Below, one piece after another: positions 50,918 through 59,083 of a stretch of DNA of 64,000 nucleotides. The translations under genes were made by a program, and so were the position numbers. Position 1 is the stretch's first letter. Every line of letters begins with the position of its first letter. Under the pieces are notes generated by a model, which was not told where the DNA came from, made no database searches, and saw only the letters and a program-made list of their open reading frames with translations. This DNA is from Stenotrophomonas sp. BIO128-Bstrain (GTDB lineage: Bacteria > Pseudomonadota > Gammaproteobacteria > Xanthomonadales > Xanthomonadaceae), in NCBI RefSeq assembly GCF_030128875.1, contig NZ_CP124620.1, positions 3,669,001 to 3,733,000 on the forward strand. Direction: 5' to 3'.

Positions 50918-53809
50918 TCACCGGGCCTTTGGTGCCACGGCAGCCGGAGTGGCCGGAGTGGCCGGGGCGTCGACCACCTTGCCTTCGGCATCGATGACCT
51001 GCACCTGGCCAAGCTTGAGCGCACGCACCGGGGCCTCGGTCTGCTTGAGGTCACCCACCACCACCCAGGTCAGCGCGTTCGGGTCCAGCGTGGCCGCGGC
51101 CTGCTGCACCTGGGCCGGGGTCATCGCTTCGATCTCGGCCTTGCGCTGGACCACGTAATCGTCCGGGCGCTGGTAACGCACGATCCCGCTGATGGTGCCC
51201 ATCACCGCGCTGGCGGTCTCATAGGCGCCGGGCAGGCTCAGGTTCTGGATGTTGCGGATACGCGCCACTTCGGCCGGGGTGGCCGGCTTGGCGCCGCTGG
51301 CGAACTCGGCGATTTCCTTCTGCATCTCCTGCATCGCCTCGGCGGTCTTGTCGATCTGCACCGGCGCGCGGGCGCCCCACGGGCGCTGGCCCAGGGTGTT
51401 GCTGGCGCTGCTGCCGGCCCCGTAGGACCAGTGCTTCTGCTCACGCAGGTTCATGTTCAGGCGCGAGGTGAAGTCGCCGCCGAGCACGCCGTTGGCGATA
51501 TCGAAGCGGGTCGAACCCGGGTCCCTGGACGAGGGCACCACCTGACTGGCGAACAGATTGGCCTGCACCGCGCCCGGCTGGTCGATCAGGTACACGCGGG
51601 CATGCGCCGGACGGGCGACATCCACCGGCGCCTTGACCTCCGGCGCCGGACCTTCGGCCTTCCAGTTGCCGAGCTGGCGCTCCAGCAGCGGCACGATTTC
51701 CTTCAGCGTGGTGTCACCCACCACGATCAACGTGCCCTGCTCCGGGCGCAGCCAGTCACGGTGGAAGTCGACCAGGTCTTCGCGGGTCATGGACTGGATG
51801 TCCACTTCATTGCCGCTGCCGGTGAACGGGATCGCATACGGATGGCCCGCGCCGTACAGCAGGGTCGGCATCACCCGCATCGCCACCGCGCTGGGGTTGA
51901 CCTTCTCCTGCTGGATGCCGGCGATCCAGGTCGCCTTGACCCGGTCGATCTCGGTCTGGTCGAAGCGCGGCTGGCGCAGCATGTCCGCATACAGGGCCAG
52001 CGACGGGGCCAGGTTTTCCTTCAATGCGGACAGGTACACGCTGGTGCTGTCCAGCGAGGCCGAGGCATCGAGCTTGGCGCCCAGTGCATCGGCCGCATCG
52101 GCGAACGGCAGCGCACCGAGCTTGCCGGCCCCTTCGGTGAGCAGGCCCATGGTGAAGTTGGCCGTGCCGGACTTGCGGCCCTGGTCGGCGGTGAAGCCAC
52201 CCGGGAATTCATAGCTGAACTGCACGACCGGGATGTCATGGCGCTCGGCCAGGATCACCTGGGTGCCGTTCTTGAGCGTGGCGCGGCGCAGTTCGGGGAA
52301 TTTCAGGTCCGGGAAGGTCTTGGTCTGCGGCACGCCGGTGCTGCGGTCGACCTGCTTGGGCAGCGTGGTGAAGCGCGGATCCACGGCGGGCACGGTGAAC
52401 GGCTTGGGCGTTTCCGACGGCAGTTCGGCCAGGGCAACGCGCGCGCCCGGCTCGACCACGATGGTGTGATCGCCAACGCCCAGCCACTTGGCACCGACAT
52501 CGCGCACCTGCGCGGCCGTGGCCCCATCGATGGTGGCCAGCGACTTGCGGAAGCAGCCCGGGTCACCTTCGTATACGGTGCACTCGGCCAGCGCGTCGGC
52601 CTTGCCGCCGAAGCCACCGATGCGCTCGATGCCGCGGATGAAGCCGGCGCGGAAGGCGGTCTTGCCGCGGCTCAGCTCGTCGGCGGTCGGACCGTCCTTG
52701 GCCAGGCGCTTCACTTCCTCATCGATGATCGCCTCGACCTTGGCCGGGTCCACGCCCTGCTTGACGCTGGCCATGATCACGAAGTTCGAGCCCAGCTGCG
52801 AGCTGTAGGCGCCGGCGCTGATGTTGTCCACCAGCTTGTCCTGGTGCAGCAGGCGCTGGTCCAGGCGCGAGGACTTCGCACCGCCAAGGACCTGCGCGAA
52901 CAGCTGCAGCTGATCGATGTCGGTGGTGCCGACCTGGGCGACGTTCCAGGCGCGGTAGATGCGCGCCTGCGGCACCTTGTCGGTCATCACTTCGCGCGTG
53001 CTCTTCTCGCGCTTGGCTACGTCCACCTTGGGCTGGGCCATGCTCGGGCCGGCCGGGATGTCGCCGAAGTACTTGGCGACCTTTTCCTTCGCGGTGGCCA
53101 CGTCGATATCACCGGCCAGCACCAGCACCGCATTGTTCGGGCCGTACCAGGTGCGGAACCAGGTCTTCACGTCGTCCAGCGAGGCGGCGTTGAGATCGTT
53201 CATGGAGCCGATCACGCTGTGGTGGTACGGGTGTCCGGCCGGATACATCGCGCGGGTCAGCTTTTCCCAGACCTGGCCATAGGGCTGGTTCTCGCCCTGG
53301 CGCTTCTCGTTCTGGACCACGCCGCGCTGCTCGTCCAGCGCCGCCTGGTCGATCGCCCCGAGCAGATGCCCCATGCGGTCGGACTCCATCCACAGCGCCA
53401 TGTCCAGCGCGGTGGTCGGCACGTTCTCGAAGTAATTGGTGCGGTCGGTATTGGTGGTGCCGTTCTGGCCGGTCACGCCAACCTGCTTGAAGGGCTCGAA
53501 GTATTCGCCGTCGTGGTTCTCGCTGCCCTGGAACATCAGGTGTTCGAACAGGTGCGCGAAGCCGGTGCGGCCGGCGGGTTCGTCCTTGCTGCCCACGTGG
53601 TACCAGATATTCACCGCCACGATCGGCGCCTTGCGGTCGGTGTGCACCACCACGCGCAGGCCATTGGGCAGGGTGAACTGTTCGAACGGAATGTCGACCT
53701 TGGCCGCCGTGGCCGGCTTGGCCAGGACCGGTGCCGGCGCGAACGAGCCCAGGGCGGCGGAAAGCGCTACAGCCAGCAGCGCGGCACGCGGTCGAAGTTG
53801 GACGGTCAT
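50918..53809 (-). CDS. Two-domain M16 zinc metallopeptidase, secreted
   Basis: A 963-residue periplasmic M16 peptidase. The signal peptide (LLAVALSAALGSFAPAPVLA) is followed by the active M16 half: GFAHLFEHLMFQGSENH carries the inverted HxxEH zinc motif. The second half (after about residue 480) is a non-catalytic M16 domain with TANFTMGLLTEGAGKLG. This Pqq-L-like double layout degrades peptides within a closing chamber. Start at 53809 is set by AAGGA upstream; longer frames toward 54139 are not protein-like. Confidence 0.92.
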   Translation of the reverse strand: MTVQLRPRAALLAVALSAALGSFAPAPVLAKPATAAKVDIPFEQFTLPNGLRVVVHTDRKAPIVAVNIWYHVGSKDEPAGRTGFAHLFEHLMFQGSENHDGEYFEPFKQVGVTGQNGTTNTDRTNYFENVPTTALDMALWMESDRMGHLLGAIDQAALDEQRGVVQNEKRQGENQPYGQVWEKLTRAMYPAGHPYHHSVIGSMNDLNAASLDDVKTWFRTWYGPNNAVLVLAGDIDVATAKEKVAKYFGDIPAGPSMAQPKVDVAKREKSTREVMTDKVPQARIYRAWNVAQVGTTDIDQLQLFAQVLGGAKSSRLDQRLLHQDKLVDNISAGAYSSQLGSNFVIMASVKQGVDPAKVEAIIDEEVKRLAKDGPTADELSRGKTAFRAGFIRGIERIGGFGGKADALAECTVYEGDPGCFRKSLATIDGATAAQVRDVGAKWLGVGDHTIVVEPGARVALAELPSETPKPFTVPAVDPRFTTLPKQVDRSTGVPQTKTFPDLKFPELRRATLKNGTQVILAERHDIPVVQFSYEFPGGFTADQGRKSGTANFTMGLLTEGAGKLGALPFADAADALGAKLDASASLDSTSVYLSALKENLAPSLALYADMLRQPRFDQTEIDRVKATWIAGIQQEKVNPSAVAMRVMPTLLYGAGHPYAIPFTGSGNEVDIQSMTREDLVDFHRDWLRPEQGTLIVVGDTTLKEIVPLLERQLGNWKAEGPAPEVKAPVDVARPAHARVYLIDQPGAVQANLFASQVVPSSRDPGSTRFDIANGVLGGDFTSRLNMNLREQKHWSYGAGSSASNTLGQRPWGARAPVQIDKTAEAMQEMQKEIAEFASGAKPATPAEVARIRNIQNLSLPGAYETASAVMGTISGIVRYQRPDDYVVQRKAEIEAMTPAQVQQAAATLDPNALTWVVVGDLKQTEAPVRALKLGQVQVIDAEGKVVDAPATPATPAAVAPKAR

Positions 53810-53949
53810 TCCGGTTCCTTGGTCATGAAAGTGAAGCCGGATGCTAGCGCGCCGCCCGGGCAAAAGGCATCGGCCAACAGTCATTGACCTGCCGATGGCG
53901 GCGGATCCGCCACGAACCGCACATCCGAGCGTGGCCGCACGCGGCCGGG

Positions 53950-53997
53950 CGGACAGTCCGCGGCCCTGCGGCGGACACGTGTCCGGACATCGGACAC
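53950..53997. promoter_or_regulatory. Cluster of CGGACA/TGTCCG dyads, candidate activator site
   Basis: Three overlapping dyads occur: CGGAC-a-GTCCG (53950-53960), the perfect palindrome CGGACACGTGTCCG (53972-53985), and GTGTCCG-gacat-CGGACAC (53979-53997). They lie 42-89 bases before the -24 element, the usual place for a sigma-54 activator. TGTC half-sites recall PilR sites in Pseudomonas, but that link is only a resemblance. Confidence 0.55.
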
Positions 53998-54038
53998 CGC
54001 TAATTCGCAAAAAACCCTTTGAAATCAATGCGTAAAAG

Positions 54039-54056
54039 TTGGCACGCGACCTGCTT
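54039..54056 (+). promoter_or_regulatory. Sigma-54 promoter, -24/-12
   Basis: TTGGCACG-N4-CTGCTT matches the RpoN consensus except one base. The GG and GC dinucleotides are separated by exactly 10 bases. Transcription would begin near 54066, giving a leader of about 139 bases before the secreted repeat protein. Confidence 0.7.
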
Positions 54057-54204
54057 GGTACATGGCAAGGGAAACAAGGATCAAACCGAAACTGACTGGA
54101 TGCTGAACAGAAACAAGAATAGTGAAATTGTTCTTGCAAGCCCCGAATCGGTGTACTACCTTACTACCACACCACTGATCACCAACACTAAACAGGACCT
54201 CGCC

Positions 54205-54684
54205 ATGAACACCAAGACTCTCGCCATCGCCATCGCCTTTGCCGCCGGTTCCGCGTTTGCTTCGTCGGTGCAGGCCGCCCCCGCCATCGTCACCCTGGAC
54301 ACCGTGCAGGTCCGCCCCTCGGCCGACCAGATCGCCCAGGCCGAGGTTGAGCGCACCAGCGACATCCCGACCCTGGCCGTCGTGGAAGTCCGTCCGACCG
54401 CTGGCCTGATCGCCGAGTACCGCGCCGAACTGGCCGCCAACCGCCGCGTCACCACCCTGGCCGCCGTGGAAGTGCGTCCGACCGCCGAACAGCGCCAGGC
54501 CCTGGCTGCCGAACAGACCAACGACCGCGGCTACGTCGCCACCTTCACCGCTGCCGCCACTGCCGTGGCCAACGAAGTGATCATCAACCTGCCGACCCTG
54601 CAGGTGCGTCCGTCGGCTGCCGACCTGCAGGCCCTGGCCCTGGAAACCGCCGCTGCCGCCGCCACGACCCTGATCCGCCAGTAA
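54205..54684 (+). CDS. Secreted protein with VRP(S/T)A repeats
   Basis: A 159-residue exported protein that I do not recognise. The signal peptide is MNTKTLAIAIAFAAGSAFAS. The mature chain has four imperfect repeats built on (Q/E)VRP(S/T)A, with VRP at residues 36-38, 62-64, 90-92 and 134-136. There is no Cys and little aromatic content; Ala and Thr are abundant. It is probably periplasmic or surface-exposed. It sits behind the sigma-54 promoter candidate, with no partner gene, and trmL follows 43 bases later. Confidence 0.75.
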   Translation: MNTKTLAIAIAFAAGSAFASSVQAAPAIVTLDTVQVRPSADQIAQAEVERTSDIPTLAVVEVRPTAGLIAEYRAELAANRRVTTLAAVEVRPTAEQRQALAAEQTNDRGYVATFTAAATAVANEVIINLPTLQVRPSAADLQALALETAAAAATTLIRQ

Positions 54685-54727
54685 GCCGCAGCTGCGGTCT
54701 TCCGCAGCCACGGCGTACACTTCGCCG

Positions 54728-55207
54728 ATGACTGCCACGCCCACGTTCCATGTCGTCCTGTTCCAACCCGAAATCCCGCCGAACACCGGCAATGTGATCC
54801 GCCTCTGCGCCAACACCGGCGCGCGGCTGCACCTGATCGAGCCGCTCGGTTTCGACCTGAGCGACAAGCAGCTCAAGCGCGCCGGCCTGGACTATCACGA
54901 ATACGCTCGGCTGCAGGTCCATCCTGATCTGGAAACCGCCCTGCAGGTCATTGCGCCCAAGCGCCTGTTCGCGCTGAGTACCCGCGGCAGCGTGCGTTAC
55001 GACACCCAGCAGTTCGAAGACGGCGATGCCTTCCTGTTCGGCCCGGAAACCCGCGGCCTGCCCCAGGACCTGCTCGACAGCCTGCCCCACGGCCGCCGCC
55101 TGCGCCTGCCGATGCAGCCGGACAACCGCAGCCTCAATCTGTCCAACACGGTCGCCGTGGTGATGTACGAGGCATGGCGCCAGAACGGGTTTGCCGGCGG
55201 GGAATAA
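54728..55207 (+). CDS. trmL: tRNA (cytidine/uridine-34-2'-O)-methyltransferase TrmL
   Basis: A 159-residue SPOUT methyltransferase that methylates the wobble ribose of tRNA-Leu. Conserved blocks are LFQPEIPPNTGNVIRLCANT, IEPLGFDLSDKQLKRAGLDY, and the knot region FLFGPETRGLP plus SLNLSNTVAVVMYEAW. Length is exactly that of the family. The 43-base gap from the repeat protein means it could be read through from the sigma-54 promoter. Confidence 0.94.
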   Translation: MTATPTFHVVLFQPEIPPNTGNVIRLCANTGARLHLIEPLGFDLSDKQLKRAGLDYHEYARLQVHPDLETALQVIAPKRLFALSTRGSVRYDTQQFEDGDAFLFGPETRGLPQDLLDSLPHGRRLRLPMQPDNRSLNLSNTVAVVMYEAWRQNGFAGGE

Positions 55208-55213
55208 GATGCC

Positions 55214-55308
55214 GTGCCGACCAACGGTCGGCACCTACCGGTGACACAGGCACCTGCCGGCCGTGTAGCGCCTGACCGTTGGTGTAGCACCTGACCGTTG
55301 GTCAGGTG
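55214..55308. repeat. SMAG repeat cluster with a truncated copy
   Basis: A full copy GTGCCGACC-aac-GGTCGGCAC with CTAC lies at 55214-55238. A truncated GTAG-head fragment (GTAGCGCCTGACCGTTGG) at 55265-55282 is followed directly by a complete GTAGCACCTGACCGTTGGTC-type copy ending at 55308. The last abuts the gcdH stop. Confidence 0.85.
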
Positions 55309-55311
55309 ACC

Positions 55312-56475
55312 TCAGAACGCATTGATCCCGGTCAGCTCGCGGCCGATCACCAGCTGGTGCACGGTCTCGGTGCCCTCGTAGGTGATCACCGATTCCAGAT
55401 TGAGTGCATGCCGGATCGCCACGTGCTCGGTGGTGATGCCCGCGCCGCCGAGCAGGTCGCGACATTCGCGCGCGATGTCGATGGCCATGCGGCAGTTGTT
55501 CCACTTGGCCAGGCTGACCTGCTGCGGCTGCAGTTGGCCGGCGTCCTTCAGGCGCCCCAGCTGCAGGGCCAGCAGCTGCGCGGTGGTGATCCGCCGCGCC
55601 ATCTCGGCCAGCTTGATCTGCGCACTCTGCGTGGCCGCCACCGGCCGGCCGAACAGCACCCGCTGCTTGGTATAGCCCAGGGCTTCATCCAGGCAGGCCA
55701 CCGCAGCGCCGATCGGACCCCAGCTGATCCCGTAGCGCGCCTGGTTCAAGCAGCCCAGCGGCCCCTTCAGCCCCTGCACGTTCGGCAGGCGGTTGCGGTC
55801 GGGCACGCGCACGTTGTCGAAGAACAGCGCACCGGTCAACGAGGCGCGCAGGCTCATCTTGTGCTTGATCTCCTGCGTGGTGAACCCGGCCATGCCCTTT
55901 TCCAGCACGAAGCCCTGGATGCCATCGTCGGTATGCGCCCACACGATCGCGATGTCGGCCACCGGTCCGCTGGTGATCCACATCTTGCTGCCGTTGATCA
56001 GCCAGTCACCGCCATCGCGCACCGCGCGGGTCTTCATCGCCGCCGGATCGGAGCCGCCATGCGCCTCGGTCAGCCCGAAGCAGCCGATCACCTTGCCGGT
56101 GGCCATGTCCGGCAACCAGCGCAGCCGCTGTTCTTCGCTGCCGTAAGCGTAGATGGGGTACATGCACAGCGAGCTCTGCACCGAAACGAAGCTGCGCAGG
56201 CCCGAATCGCCGCGCTCCAGCTCCTGGCAGATCAAGCCGTAGCTCACCGCATTGAGCCCGCCGCCGCCGTACTGCTCGGGCAGGCTGGAGCCGAGCAGGC
56301 CCAGCGCGGCGATCTCGGGAATCAATTCGTCCGGGAAGCGCCCGTCGTCGAACGCATCGCCGATGATCGGCAGCACCCGCGTATCGGTGAAACGCGCCAC
56401 CGTCGCCTGCACCGCGCGCTCCTCCTCGCTGAGCAGCGAACGGATATCGAACAGATCGAACGGATTCAGTGACAT
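55312..56475 (-). CDS. gcdH: Glutaryl-CoA dehydrogenase
   Basis: A 387-residue acyl-CoA dehydrogenase that oxidises and decarboxylates glutaryl-CoA to crotonyl-CoA in lysine and aromatic catabolism. The catalytic Glu is in VITYEGTETVHQLVIGR, as in GCDH and unlike the IVD paralogue in this window. QARYGISWGPIGAA and GSKMWITSGPVADIAIVWA are further marks. Start 56475 has the family N-terminus. It is divergent from ETF-QO, its eventual electron acceptor. Confidence 0.9.
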   Translation of the reverse strand: MSLNPFDLFDIRSLLSEEERAVQATVARFTDTRVLPIIGDAFDDGRFPDELIPEIAALGLLGSSLPEQYGGGGLNAVSYGLICQELERGDSGLRSFVSVQSSLCMYPIYAYGSEEQRLRWLPDMATGKVIGCFGLTEAHGGSDPAAMKTRAVRDGGDWLINGSKMWITSGPVADIAIVWAHTDDGIQGFVLEKGMAGFTTQEIKHKMSLRASLTGALFFDNVRVPDRNRLPNVQGLKGPLGCLNQARYGISWGPIGAAVACLDEALGYTKQRVLFGRPVAATQSAQIKLAEMARRITTAQLLALQLGRLKDAGQLQPQQVSLAKWNNCRMAIDIARECRDLLGGAGITTEHVAIRHALNLESVITYEGTETVHQLVIGRELTGINAF

Positions 56476-56556
56476 GGCATCCCGGCAGGTGGCGGTGGAA
56501 CAGGCTCCCATTGTGGTCGTTGTGCGCGAAGCGGCCAAGGGACGGCGCGGCAGCGC

Positions 56557-56577
56557 GGATGCTGCGCCGCAGCATCC
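56557..56577. repeat. Palindrome upstream of gcdH
   Basis: GGATGCTGC-gcc-GCAGCATCC is a perfect 9-base stem in the 273-base divergent region between gcdH and the ETF-QO gene. It may be an operator or a repeat. I could not define a promoter in the rest of the region. Confidence 0.4.
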
Positions 56578-56748
56578 TGGTATCGAACGCGCGGCGACAC
56601 CGCTGTCATCGTCGGCGATCTAGGCTTAAATGCGCCGTGCCGGTACTCTGGCGCAATGATCCACCGTTTCGCCGTGGTGTGACACGCGCGATTCCCAGGC
56701 AACCGCCGCCGTTCAACCCGCGGCACTACCCACGAGTTACGCAGCCCC

Positions 56749-58425
56749 ATGAGCGAAGAAATCAACGTCCTGCCCCCGCGTGAAGTGATGGAATTCGATG
56801 TGGTGATCGTCGGTGGCGGTCCCGCTGGCCTGGCCACGGCGATCCGGCTGCGCCAGCGCGCCATCGAAGCCGGCCGCGAGCTGTCGGTGTGCATCCTGGA
56901 GAAAGGCTCTGAACCCGGTGCGCACATCCTCTCCGGTGCGGTGATGGATCCGCGGGCACTGAGCGAACTGTTCCCGGACTGGGCCGAGCGCGGCGCACCG
57001 CTGAAGCAGAAGGTCACCCGCGACGAATTCCTGTTCCTCAGTGAAGCCGGCTCGCGCAGCACGCCCAACGCGCTGCTGCCGGAGTGCTTCCACAACGAAG
57101 GCAACTACATCGTCAGCCTCGGCGAGGTCACCCGCTGGCTGGCGCAGCAGGCCGAGGCGCTGGAAGTGGCGATCTTCCCCGGCTTCCCCGCGGCGGAGGT
57201 GCTGTACAGCGAGGACGGTGCGGTGATCGGCGTGGCCACCGGCGACATGGGCATCGAGAAGAACGGTCAGCCCGGCCCCGCGTTCGAGCGCGGCATGGCG
57301 CTGCACGCCAAGTACACGATCTTCGCCGAAGGCTCGCGCGGCCATCTCGGCCGCCAGTTGATCGCACGCTTCCAGCTCGATGCCGGCAAGGATCCGCAGG
57401 CCTATGGCATCGGCATCAAGGAGCTGTGGCAGATCGATCCGGCCAAGCATGAGCCGGGCCTGGTGGTGCACGCGGCCGGCTGGCCGCTGGACAACGACAC
57501 CTACGGCGGCGCGTTCCTGTATCACGCCGAGGGCGGCAAGGTCTCGATCGGTTATGTGGTCGGCCTGGATTACAAGAACCCGTGGCTGAGCCCGTTCGAA
57601 GAGTTCCAGCGCTTCAAGACACACCCGGACATCCGCAAGCACCTGGAAGGGGGCAAGCGCATCGGCTACGGTGCGCGCGCGATCACCGCCGGTGGGCTGA
57701 TGTCGCTGCCCAGGACGGTGTTCCCCGGTGGCGCGCTGGTCGGCTGCGAGGCCGGCTATCTCAACGTCAGCCGGATCAAGGGCAGCCATGCCGCGATCAA
57801 GACCGGCATGCTCGCCGCCGATGCCGCCTTCGATGCGCTGGTGGCCGATCGCCAGCACGATGAATTGAGCGCCTATCCGCAGGCGTTCGAGACCAGCTGG
57901 CTGCATGCCGAACTGCAGCAGGCCAAGAACTTCAAGCAGTGGTTCAAGAAGGGCCAGACCGTGGCCACGTTGATGACCGGCATCGAGCAGTGGCTGCTGC
58001 CCAAGCTGGGCATCCGCAATCCGCCGTGGACGCTGCGCCACAGCACCCCGGACCACGCCTGCCTGGAGCCGGCCTCCAAGCATGCGAAGATCAACTATCC
58101 CAAGCCGGATGGCGTGCTCACCTTCGATCGGCTCAGCTCGGTGTTCCTGAGCAGCACCAACCACGCCGAAGACCAGCCCAGCCACCTGACCCTCAAGGAC
58201 GCCAGCGTGCCAGTGCGGATCAACCTGGCCGAGTACGCCGGTCCGGAAGCGCGCTACTGCCCGGCCGGCGTGTACGAGTTCGTCGGCAGCGATGGGCACG
58301 AACAGCTGCAGATCAACGCGCAGAACTGCGTGCACTGCAAGACCTGCGACATCAAGGACCCGACCCAGAACATCGTGTGGGTGACCCCCCAGGGCGGCGG
58401 CGGCCCGAACTACTCGGGCATGTGA
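56749..58425 (+). CDS. Electron-transfer flavoprotein-ubiquinone oxidoreductase
   Basis: A 558-residue inner-membrane-associated enzyme that moves electrons from ETF to ubiquinone. The N-terminal FAD loop is VVIVGGGPAGLATAIRL. The C-terminal 4Fe-4S cluster has CPAGVYEFVG and NCVHCKTCDIKDP. GSKGSHAAIKTGMLAADAA-type sequence supports the FAD domain. Length matches the family. It connects all acyl-CoA dehydrogenases in the window to the quinone pool. Confidence 0.95.
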   Translation: MSEEINVLPPREVMEFDVVIVGGGPAGLATAIRLRQRAIEAGRELSVCILEKGSEPGAHILSGAVMDPRALSELFPDWAERGAPLKQKVTRDEFLFLSEAGSRSTPNALLPECFHNEGNYIVSLGEVTRWLAQQAEALEVAIFPGFPAAEVLYSEDGAVIGVATGDMGIEKNGQPGPAFERGMALHAKYTIFAEGSRGHLGRQLIARFQLDAGKDPQAYGIGIKELWQIDPAKHEPGLVVHAAGWPLDNDTYGGAFLYHAEGGKVSIGYVVGLDYKNPWLSPFEEFQRFKTHPDIRKHLEGGKRIGYGARAITAGGLMSLPRTVFPGGALVGCEAGYLNVSRIKGSHAAIKTGMLAADAAFDALVADRQHDELSAYPQAFETSWLHAELQQAKNFKQWFKKGQTVATLMTGIEQWLLPKLGIRNPPWTLRHSTPDHACLEPASKHAKINYPKPDGVLTFDRLSSVFLSSTNHAEDQPSHLTLKDASVPVRINLAEYAGPEARYCPAGVYEFVGSDGHEQLQINAQNCVHCKTCDIKDPTQNIVWVTPQGGGGPNYSGM

Positions 58426-58430
58426 TCGGC

Positions 58431-58459
58431 ATGGCCTGCGACCACCGGTCGCAGGCCAT
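58431..58459. terminator. Perfect 13-base hairpin after ETF-QO
   Basis: ATGGCCTGCGACC and GGTCGCAGGCCAT pair exactly around an ACC loop, 5 bases past the stop. No T-run follows. It may act as a terminator or be a REP-type element. Confidence 0.55.
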
Positions 58460-58523
58460 CAGGCGCGGCAGGCACCGCCGCGCTGGCTATCCTGAGCGTC
58501 CTGTTGGACGTGACCGTGGCGCC

Positions 58524-58913
58524 GTGGCCCCTGCTTTCCGATCGACGTTGGCGTTACTGGCCTGCCTGCTGCTGGCGGCGTGTTCGCGCACCCCGCAGAC
58601 GCCGGAGCAGGCCCATCAGCAGGACCTGCAGCGCGCCTTTGCGATCTGTGCCGGCTGCCACACCGTCAGCCCGGGTGGCGTGCATCGGTTCGGCCCGAAC
58701 CTGCATGGCGTGATCGGCCGGCGTGCCGGCAGTGTCGCCGGCTATCCGTATTCCAACGCGATGCGCGATGCAGGGCTGACCTGGAACGAACAGACCCTCG
58801 ATGCGTTCCTGCGCTCGCCCACGCAGGCGGTGCCGGGTACGCGCATGGTCAACTCCACCGCTGACCCGGAGCGCCGGCGGCAGGTGATCGAGTATCTGCA
58901 GCAGCAGCGATGA
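58524..58913 (+). CDS. c-type cytochrome lipoprotein
   Basis: A 129-residue monohaem cytochrome. A GTG start is used because the signal VAPAFRSTLALLACLLLAAC then ends in a lipobox. The haem site is CAGCH, FGPNLHGVIGRRAG is the class I loop, and the axial Met is in PGTRMVNST. It resembles mitochondrial-type cytochrome c in the second half. The ribosome-binding site is weak. The stop is followed 14 bases later by the end of the sensor kinase on the other strand. Confidence 0.78.
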   Translation: MAPAFRSTLALLACLLLAACSRTPQTPEQAHQQDLQRAFAICAGCHTVSPGGVHRFGPNLHGVIGRRAGSVAGYPYSNAMRDAGLTWNEQTLDAFLRSPTQAVPGTRMVNSTADPERRRQVIEYLQQQR

Positions 58914-58927
58914 CCGGCAGGCGCCGG

Positions 58928-59083
58928 TCAGGACGCCTGCAGCTGCACCAGATAAGCCCGCAACGCCGCATCGAATGCGCTGACCGCCTCGGCGTGCGCC
59001 GCCACGCCTTCGTCGTCGACGCGTTCCATCAGGCTGCGCGCCTGCAGCGCCAGCGCGTCGGCGCCCAGTGTTGCCAGCCCCCC
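58928..59083 (-). pseudogene. Frameshifted C-terminal part of the HPt domain
   Basis: On the minus strand this continues the kinase HPt domain in a different frame (LATLGADALALQARSLMERV...LRAYLVQLQAS). Adding one base to the six-C run at 59078-59083 would join it to the kinase as HRLVGGLATLGADALA, the expected HPt helix. It has no start of its own. Confidence 0.75.

Larger units (their letters stand above)
53810..54204. other. 395-base intergenic region with regulatory elements
   Basis: No gene is seen. It contains the M16 leader, a cluster of CGGACA/TGTCCG half-sites (53950-53997), a sigma-54 promoter candidate (54039-54056) and a 140-base AT-rich leader for the plus-strand repeat protein. 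Confidence 0.6.

Noticed and set aside
53810..54139. N-terminal extension of the M16 peptidase
   Set aside because: A signal peptide with a good ribosome-binding site begins at 53809, and the extension crosses the sigma-54 promoter region.
54019..54204. N-terminal extension of the VRP-repeat protein
   Set aside because: It would begin before the predicted sigma-54 transcription start and would bury the signal peptide inside the protein.
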